Source: Nymphaea colorata
Lineage: Eukaryota > Streptophyta > Magnoliopsida > Nymphaeales > Nymphaeaceae
Reading direction: 5' to 3'
NCBI RefSeq assembly: GCF_008831285.2
Contig: NC_045144.1
Coordinates: 25,435,716 to 25,499,715, forward strand
Length of the DNA stretch: 64,000 nt
Part shown: positions 55,750-64,000 of the stretch, in pieces
Numbering within the stretch: position 1 is the stretch's first letter
Layout of the letters: each line of letters begins with the position of its first letter
The notes under the pieces: generated by a model
The model's input: only the letters and a program-made list of their open reading frames with translations
Database searches by the model: none
Told to the model about the DNA's origin: nothing
Position numbers and translations under genes: made by a program

Positions 55750-58700
55750 TCAAAAAAATTGAACACTTTGAAACCAAGCAAATATCAATTTTCATAAATT
55801 TTAGACAAAGTTCATGAAATTTATGAGACCATTTAGAATTGTGTTTAGTGAGGTATCAAAGTATTGGGATGTTAAATATTTGAAAAGTTCAAACATTTTG
55901 GAAAGTTTGTAAAAGGTCACAAAGCTTGTAAAACTTTTAAACAATATATAATTGTTTAAAAATTTTGAAAAATATCTGAAATTTTAACAATTTTGTATAA
56001 AATGAGCAGTCATAATCTAGTTAAACCTGTAAGAGTTGTGAATTTCGAAGTAAAACCTAGTTAAACCTTGACATTTCAAGTTTATAAGTGTTCATAACCA
56101 TTGGAATTAGTTAATTTTTTACATTTTGTAGAAAATGTGAAGAGTCATAATTTTGAATTGCAAAACACGTACAAGAATTTCGTAAAACAATAAAAGATTT
56201 GATGAAGTTTAGCAAAATATCAAACTATAAACACATTTCACCAAAATATATCAATAAGACTAACTTTTAGAAACAAAAATAAGACAATTCAAGTTTCCAA
56301 ACTATTTAAAACCATCAACAACTGTAAAAATTAAAATTAAAAAAAAAAAAGACAAAAGTCTGATCACGTTGTCAACAGTTAGAGTTGTAAATTTTTCTGA
56401 AAAAACTTTCAATGATTTTGGAACCAAGCAAACATAAATTTTCAGAACATTTATACAAAGTTTATAAAATTTGAGAATTTTTGAAATAGTGTTCCATTGG
56501 TTATCAAAGTATTGAGATACTAAATATTTGAAAAGCTTGAAAAGGTCACAAAGCTTGTAAAACTTTCAAATAATATATAATTGTTTAGAAATTTAAAAAT
56601 TAGTAAATATCTGAAATTTCAACAATTTTGTATAAAATTTGCTGTCATAATCTTAGAAAACAAGTCTTTCCAAAACATATGAAAAAGTGCGGAAATTTGA
56701 AAACCCCGAAAATCTTAAATTAACTTTTGCGAAATTTCAAACAGTACATGAATTTCAACAAAAACAAGTAAAACAATGTCAAAACTTTGCAATCCATCAA
56801 AAATTTTATTAGTTTGAAACAATATTTGCAAAGCTATAAAATGACTCAAAAGTATTTGACTTTTAAAAAGGTTACACACCATTTTCAATCATTAAAAAAA
56901 AAGGCTAAACTTTCATCAAAATCATAAAACATGTAAGAGTTGCAATCGAAGTAAAACCTTGAAAAAGGATCAAAACCTAGTAAAACCTTAAACTTTCAAA
57001 TTTATGAGTGTTCATAACCATTGGAATTACTTAACATTTTTACATTTTGTAGAAAATGTGAAGAGTAGTAATTTTTGAGTTGCAAAACATGTGAAAAACT
57101 ATAAGAATTTATAAAACTATAAAAGAGTTGATGACGTTTAGCAAAATGTCCAAATATGCACACATTTCACCAAAATATATCTTGAAGACTAACTTTTAAA
57201 GACAAATAAGACATTTGCAAAACTTCCAAACTATTTGAACCATTTAGCAACAGCTAAAAAAAACAAGACAAAGTCTCATCATGTTGTACAAATGTAAGAG
57301 TTGTAAATTTTTCGAAAAAATTTGAGTGCTTTGGAACCAAGCAAATATGAATTTTCAGAAGATTTATACAAGTTCATGAAATTTACAAAACTTTTTGAAA
57401 TTGTGATTCGTTAGCTATGAAAGTATTGTGATGTTAAATACTTGAAAGTTCAACATTTTGGAGAGTTTGTAAAAGGTCATAAAGTTTGTAAAACTTTCAA
57501 ACAATGTATAATTGTTTTAAAATTAGTAAATATCTGAAACTTCAACAATTTTGTATAAATGTGTAGTCATAATCTTTAGAAAACTAGTCTTCCGAAAACA
57601 AATGAAAAAGTGAAGAAATTTTTAAAAACCAGAAAATTTTATATTAACTTTTGCAAATTTTCAAATAGTACAAGAATTTCATAAAAACAATAGACGGTGC
57701 CTTTGAAAAGAAAACAACGTGAAAACTTTGCAATCCTTCAAACATTTATGAGTTCGAAACAATATTTGCAAAAGTATAAAATGGCCTAAAGTATTTGAAA
57801 GTTTTAGAAAGGCTTGACACCATTTTCAATTATTAAAAAAAAGGCTAAAGTTTCATCAAAGTCATAAGAGTTGCAAGAGTTGCAAATTTCGAAGTAAAAC
57901 CTTGAAAAAGACCAAATCCGAGTAAAGCCTTGAAATTTCAAGTTTATGAATGTTCATAACCATTGAAATTAGTTAAATTTTTGACATTTTGTAGAAAATG
58001 TGAAGAGTCATAATTTTTGAGTTGCAAAACACGTGAAAAATTACAAGAATTTTATAAAACTATTAAGATTCGATGAAGTTTAGCAAAATGTCAAACTATA
58101 GATACATTTCACCAAATATATCAAGACTAACTTTTATAAACAAAAATAAGACATTTGCAAAATTTCCAAACTATTCGAAGCCATTAGCAACAGTTAGCCT
58201 TGTCTTGTTGTACAACTGTAAGAGTTGAAAATTTTTTCAAAAAGAATTGATTGCTTTTGGAACAAAACAAATATGAATTTTCAGAAGCTTTATACAAAGT
58301 TCATGAAATTTAAGAGACTTTTTGAAAATGTGTTTCGTTGGCTATCAAAGTATTGGGATGTTAAACATTTGAAAAGTTCAAACATTTTGGAAAGTTTGTA
58401 AAGGTAATAAAGCATGTAAAACTTTCGAACAATATATAATTGTTCAAAAATTTTGAAATTAGTGAATATCTTAAATTTCAACAATCTTGTATAAAATATT
58501 CTCAAAATCTTTAGAAATCAAAACATACAAAAAAGTGCAAAAATATAAAAAAAGCAGAATATTTATATTAACTTTTGCAAAATTTCAAAAAGAACATGAA
58601 TTTCACAAAACCAATAAACACTGCCATTGAAAAAGGAAACAACATGACAATTTTGCAATCCTTCAAAAATTTTATGAGTTCGAAACGGTACTAACAAAAC

Positions 58701-60069
58701 CATAAAATGACTTAAAAGTATTTGCAACTTTTAAACTAGTACGAGCAGTAAATTTCAAAAACTAAAATTACTACTTTGCAAAATTTTAAAAAGTAAAATT
58801 TTTCAGATTTTTTAAAATTATAATTCATTGGAACCAAAGACATCAAAGTTTGGTAGAAATTTTAAAAATTTTTGAAGCTTATAAAAGCAAAAAGCTTGTA
58901 AAATTTTTAAAAGATTAAAAGTATTCACAAGTATGAAATTTTTGACATTTTAGACTAAACACAAAGAGATAATCTTTGAAATATAGTATTACAAAACATG
59001 TAAAAATGTGCAAGAATTTTGTATAACAAAAACAATTATGAAGTTTAGTAAAATTTCATATTGTGCGTATACTTCACCAAAATAAATAAAAAATGTTTTT
59101 AAAAGCCAAAATAACACATTCGTAAAATTTTCAGAAGGTTTGAAACCATTTGCAATTTCTTTGAAAGAATACTAAAAGTTACATCAAGTCGCAAAACTTG
59201 TAAAAGTTATAAATTTCATGAAATTTAAATGTTTTTTTTTAAAGCAAGTAAGAATTTTCATAAAATTTGCACAATCAGACTTTTCAAAATTTTACTCCCT
59301 TGACAATTAACATGTATGACATAAACGATTTGAAAAGTTTAAAAAACTTTAGAATGTTTCCAAACATCAGTAAATATGTGAAATATCTAACAATTCAAAC
59401 AAAATATGGAGCCATCTTTTTCATAAAATAGTATACTCTTATCAAAACATACAAAAAAGTACACATTTTGTAAACCTAAAAAAAGTTGTTATTATTTTTT
59501 ACAAAACTTTAAATAGACCATGATTTTACAAAAACCAACAAAAAGTGCTTCCTTTTAAAAATCAAAACAACGTGAAAATTTTGCAACATTCAAAAACGAC
59601 ATTCACAAATTTTTAAAATGGTTTAAAAGTGTTTGCAACTCTGAATCGAAAAAGTAATATAGTAAAACAAAAGAGAGCAAGAACTTTGTAAAACTACTAA
59701 AGATATTTTCAAATTTAGAAAAATTTCAAATTGTTGACACATTTCACCAAAACTTAAAAACAAACAAATACAAACTTTAAAAAACCGAATTAAACATTCA
59801 CAAAATTTTAAAACAATATAAAATCATTTGCAGTTATCATAAAAAAAAAGCCTAAAATTTCATCAAGGTGTAAAATCTATATGAATTGTAAATTTTAGAA
59901 AACATGAATGTTTCTGTCAAAATAACTAAGAATTGTCAAAAATTTACACAAAGTTTCTAAAATTTATAAAAATTTAAGAAACTAAGTTTAGTTGGTCAAT
60001 AAAATATTTGATGTTAAATATTTTGAAAAGTTCAAAATTTTGAAAAGTTTATAAAAAACAGTTTTTGCC

Positions 60070-61200
60070 ATTGTTTTAAAAATATAATCATATCAAGCAA
60101 AAAATGCTTTCCTTCTTGAAATCTAGTAGCTACTCTATCTTTTCATAAAAGCAGAGAATAACAACAGAGACTCCCATAAGGACAACATTCTAAAATTCTA
60201 TTGTGGGTGCTAAAGTCCAACAATATAAAAAAAAAAAAAATACTGATTTATAAAAAAACAGTAAAAGCAATTGCGCATACTACTAAAAGGACTCATTGGT
60301 TATGCTTAGGGCTGCAGAATGAGCTAGATAAGCTTGAAGCACAGAACAAACAGGGGCAATTCAGTCACAAGAAAGTACAAAAGCATCTCCAGAAATGAAG
60401 GTTGAGACAAAAAGAGGTAACAGATATAGAAGCAATTTAATCAAACAAGTTAAAAACTTAAGGGAAAGGAAATAAGCTGAAAGACTTACACATGTAAACA
60501 GAATGAAACGCTTAAAGCAAGTATGTAAGCGAACTTCTTATTTAAGGCTTCAATCTTCTGGAAGTGTGAGTTGTAAATATGTGCATAGATACAGAATAAG
60601 CACTTGAAAATAGTCTTGACCACATCCTTATAATTAGGAGGGAATGGTGCCCCTGCAAAAAACATTTGATGAGCTGTAGCAGCTACAAAATAGGGAACAA
60701 ATCCTATATCTAACAAGGAAAGGAATCCTACCAAGATCTTGAAGAAATATGGATACGTTGTCAAGCTATGCTTCAATCAATACATCAAATACTCCACATA
60801 TTTTGCTGACTGCCGCATGACCAGCACGATCCTTCCACTTTCCTTGTGATTCAGGATCTTCACGTCCCCCCTACCCCTCTCATTCCATTGATTTCCTTCC
60901 AAAACTCTTGAACACAGGGTTGAAACCCTTGTTTAAGATGTCCTTGATACAGTAAATTATTGTGCTCCCCTTACTTATAAGAGTTATAACAACATCATAA
61001 ACACTGAGAGACCAACTCATAAAGACAGAGACACCCATATAGAGTACTTGCCCTTTACTAACATGAGTTATAACAACAGGGCCATTAAAACATCTTACAA
61101 AAAAAACTGACAAATAAGACCTGTGACCCACTCAAAAAGACTGAGAGACCAGTATAGAGCATTTCAACAAATGAAAAGACACACTTAATATAAGGTTTTA
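60070..61200. other. Foreign DNA interrupting the satellite array
   Basis: The satellite landmarks stop near 60060 and resume near 61250. Between them the base composition is more balanced. The segment contains a MOB1-like gene fragment (60490-60815). ATAAGAGTTATAACAACA and ATGAGTTATAACAACAGGGC near 60979 and 61060 form a short internal duplication. No terminal repeats or target duplication were found. Confidence 0.6.
60490..60815 (-). pseudogene. MOB1-type kinase activator gene fragment with retained intron
   Basis: MOB1 proteins are co-activators of NDR/LATS-type kinases. One exon at 60652-60490 translates APFPPNYKDVVKTIF, then YAHIYNSHFQKIEALN, very close to the conserved plant MOB1 core. 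After a frameshift it continues LHTCFKRFILFTC to a GTAAGT donor. The preceding exon (about 60810-60732) gives KYVEYLM and, in a shifted frame, LDNVSIFLQDL, with a TAG where MOB1 has Gln. Between them is a 79-bp intron (60731-60653) with GTAGGATT donor and TTTTTTGCAG acceptor, splitting a Gly codon. The retained intron means a genomic copy, not a processed one. Exons for both termini are missing. Confidence 0.8.
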
Positions 61201-64000
61201 AAACTTGTAAGGATTCTACATATTATAAAGTCAAAAAACTACTATCAAGCATCAAGATAATTATAAATTTTACAAAAACTCACACAATGTTTCTGATTTT
61301 TTTTTAAATTTTACAAGTGCTTATAAAATTTAAAATTAGTTAATGTTGGAAATATTGACATATTGCAAAAAACATGAAGAGTCGTAATTTTTTAAAAAAA
61401 TTTAAAATGTTTGCAAAACATGTGAAAAATATCAAGAATTTCGAAAAACTTAATGAAGTATAGCAAAACTTCAAATTGTGCAGACATTTCACCAAAATCT
61501 ACAAAAAGTGCAAACACTTAGAAAACAAAATAAAACATTCGCAAAATTTTCCAACAGCTTGACACCATTTTCAATTATTAAAAAAGGGCTAAACTTTCAT
61601 TAAAGTCACAAAACTTGTAAGAGTTGCAAATTTTGAAGTAAAGCCCAGTAAAAAGGGACCAAAACCCAGCAAAACTTTGAAATTTCAAGTTTAAGAAGCA
61701 TTCATAACCATTGGAATTAGTTAAATTTTTCACATTTCGTAGAAAATATGAAAAGTCATAAATTTTGAGTTGCCAATCACGTGAAAAAGTACAAGGAACT
61801 TCGTAAAACAATAAAAGATTTGATGAAGTTTAGCAAAATGTCAAACTATAAACACATTTCACCAAAATATATCTAGAAAGAAGACTAACTTTTAGAAACA
61901 AAAATAAGACATTTGCAAAATTTCTGAACTATTCAAAACCATTAGCAACTACAAAACCAAAAAACAAAAAAACAAAAGTCACACCACGTTGTACAACCGT
62001 AAGAGTTGTAAATTTTTTCGAAAGAATTTCAATGGTTTTGGAACCAAGCAAATATGAATTTTTAAAAGATTCATACAAAGTTTATGAAATTTATGAGACT
62101 TTTGAAATTGTATTTTGTTGGCCATCAAAGTATTGGCATGTTAAATATTTGGAAAGTTCAAACTTTTTGGAAAGTTTGTAAAAGGTCACAAAGCTTGAAA
62201 AACTTTCAAACAATATATAATTGTTTAAAAATTTTGAAATTAGTAAACATCTGAAATTTCAACAATTTTGCATAAAAAGTGTAGTCATAATCTTTAGAAA
62301 ACAAGTCTTTCCAAAACATACGAAAAAGTGCAAAATTTTGAAAAATCAGAAAAATTTATATTGACTTGTGCAAAATTTCAAATAGTACATGAATTTAACA
62401 AAAAACAGTAAACACTGCCTTTGAAAAAGGAAACAATGTGAAAACTTTACAATCCTTCAAAAATATTATGAGTTCGAGTCGATATGTCCAAGGCTATAAA
62501 CTGGCTTAAAAGTATTTGCAGCTTTTAAAAAGGCTTGACACCATTTTCAATTATTAAAAAAGATTAAAGTTTCACCAAAGTCATAAAACTTATAAGAGTT
62601 GCAAATTTCAAATAAGACCTAGTAAAACCCTTGAAAAAGGACCAAACCTAGTAAAACTTTGAAATTTCATGTTTATGAGCATTCATAACCATTGGAATTA
62701 GTTAATTTTTTGATATTTTATAGAAAATGTGAAGAGTCATAATTTTTGAATTGCAAAACACGTGAAAAAGTACAAGAATTTTGTAAAACTATAAACAATT
62801 TGATGAAGCTTTGCAAAACGCCAAACTATGCACATATTTCACCAAAATATATCAACAAGACTAACTTTTAGAAACAAACATAAGACATTTACAAAATTTT
62901 GAAACCATTAGCCACTGTAAAAAAAAAAAAGACAAAAGTCTCATCAAGTTGTACAACAGAAAGAGTTGTAAACTTTTTTGAAAAAAATTGAATGCTTTTG
63001 GAACCAAGCAAATATGAATTTTCAGAAGATTTGTACAAAGTTCATGAAATTTATGAGACTTTTTGAAATTGTGTTTCATTGACTATCAAAGTATTGAGAT
63101 GTTATATATTTAAAAAGTTCAAATATTTTGGAAAGTTTGTAAAAGGTGGCAAAGCTAGTAAAACATTTAAAAAATACAAAATTGTTAAAAAAAAATTGAA
63201 ACTAGTAAATATCTGAAACTTCAACAATTTTGTATAAAATGTGTAGTCATAATAATCTTTGGAAACAAGTCTTTCCAAAACATATGAAAAAGTGCAGAAA
63301 TTTTGAAAAAACAGAACATTTTACATTGACTTTTGCAAATTTTCAAATAGTACATGAATTTCACAAAAAGTAGTAAATACTGCCTTTGAAAAAGGAAACA
63401 ATGTGAAAACTTTCAATCCTTCAAAAATATTATGAGTTCGAAACGATATTTGCAAGGCTATAAAAAGGCTTAAAAGTATTTGCAATTTTTAAAAAAATCT
63501 GACACCATTTTCAATTATTACAAAAAGGTTAAAGTTTCATCAAAGTCATAAAACCTGTAAGATTTGCAAATTTCGAAGTACAACCTAGTAAAACCTTGAA
63601 AAAGGACCAAAACCTAGTAAAACTTCAAAATTTGAAGTTTATGAGAGTTCATAACCATTGGAATTAGGTAAATTGTTTAGATTTCGTACAAAGTATGAAG
63701 AGTCCAAATTTTAGAATTGCAAAACATGTGAAAAAGTACCAGAATTTTATAAAACTATAAACAATTTGATGAAGTTTAGCAAAATGTCAAACTATGCACA
63801 CATTTCACCAAAATATATCAACAAGACAAACTTTTAGTTTTTTAGAAACAAAAATAAGACATTTGCAAAATTTCCAAACTTTTTGAAACAATTAGCACTT
63901 TAAAAAAAAAAAGTCTCATCTTGTTGTAGAACTGTAAGAGTTGTAGAGTTTTTCGAAAAAAAAAATGAATGCTTTTGGAACCAAGCAAAAAATTGAATTT

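Larger units (their letters stand above)
55750..64000. repeat. AT-rich satellite-like tandem array, period about 0.91-0.98 kb
   Basis: The phrase GGAACCAAGCAAATATGAAT or a close variant recurs at 55770, 56420, 57333, 58259, 62040, 63000 and 63977, with weaker forms near 59239 and 59925. Full intervals are 913, 926, 960 and 977 bp, and two shorter ones are about 650-690 bp. Other landmarks keep the same order in each unit: TTTGTAGAAAATGTGAAGAG, GTAAAACTTTCAAACAATAT, ATTTCACCAAAATATAT and TGACACCATTTTCAATTATT. Units at 58700-60060 are the most diverged. Foreign DNA interrupts at about 60070-61200. Open frames are chance. The array runs off the window. Confidence 0.85.

Noticed and set aside
60201-60398. 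65-codon plus-strand frame next to the MOB1 fragment
   Set aside because: No recognised similarity; lies in the foreign insert but lacks start context and exon borders.
55750-64000. CRISPR-like array of repeats
   Set aside because: Units are about 1 kb, lack spacer structure and lie in plant DNA; this is a satellite.

Overview
The window is nuclear DNA of a flowering plant. It has AT-rich intergenic DNA, GT-AG introns of several hundred to about 3,000 bp, Ty3/gypsy retrotransposons, hAT-type non-autonomous elements, many (AT)n and (GA)n microsatellites, and a 100-N scaffold gap. I cannot name the species.

Host genes. Three intact paralogous genes lie in tandem on the minus strand (19060-15027, 32692-28173 and 38066-35639). 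Each encodes a small protein that is essentially one C2 domain, of the plant CAR (C2-domain ABA-related) type. In that family the proteins bind phospholipid with calcium and recruit ABA receptors and other partners to the plasma membrane. All three have three exons, both introns in phase 0 at the same codons, and a second exon of exactly 96 nt. All keep the five calcium-binding aspartates. The copies differ mainly at the N terminus, in intron length and in intronic insertions, as expected of old tandem duplicates.

Left part (1-15,000). The window opens inside a decayed chromovirus (integrase end plus chromodomain) with its 255-bp 3' LTR at 547-801. Next come a probable solo LTR (5464-5764), purine-rich and microsatellite tracts, and diverged tandem duplications. 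Three short open segments with good splice sites (3717, 8031, 11701) could be exons of an unrecognised plus-strand gene, but the evidence is weak.

Middle (19,000-43,000). Between and around the C2 genes lie hAT-like elements recognised by 8-bp target duplications (30810-31202, 39252-39688, 20881-21249), an inverted pair of AT-rich repeats, a SINE-like fragment, two adjacent perfect hairpins, and about a dozen two- or three-copy tandem duplications with periods of 45-260 bp.

Right part (43,128-55,649). A large minus-strand Ty3/gypsy element of the Tat type fills this part. Its 3.8-kb 3' LTR is bounded by TGTTAACACCCC and GGGGTGCGAACA. It has a polypurine tract, integrase, a second (archaeal/plant-type) RNase H, RNase H, reverse transcriptase with YVDD, protease and gag. 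Upstream of gag is an extra ORF with a plant mobile domain (PMD). Pol is broken by many small indels but has few in-frame stops. The 5' LTR is not visible: the sequence enters the N gap just upstream of the PMD ORF.

Right end (55,750-64,000). Beyond the gap is an AT-rich tandem array with a period of about 0.91-0.98 kb and some shortened units. It is interrupted at about 60,070-61,200 by foreign DNA carrying a broken, intron-containing fragment of a MOB1-type kinase activator gene.
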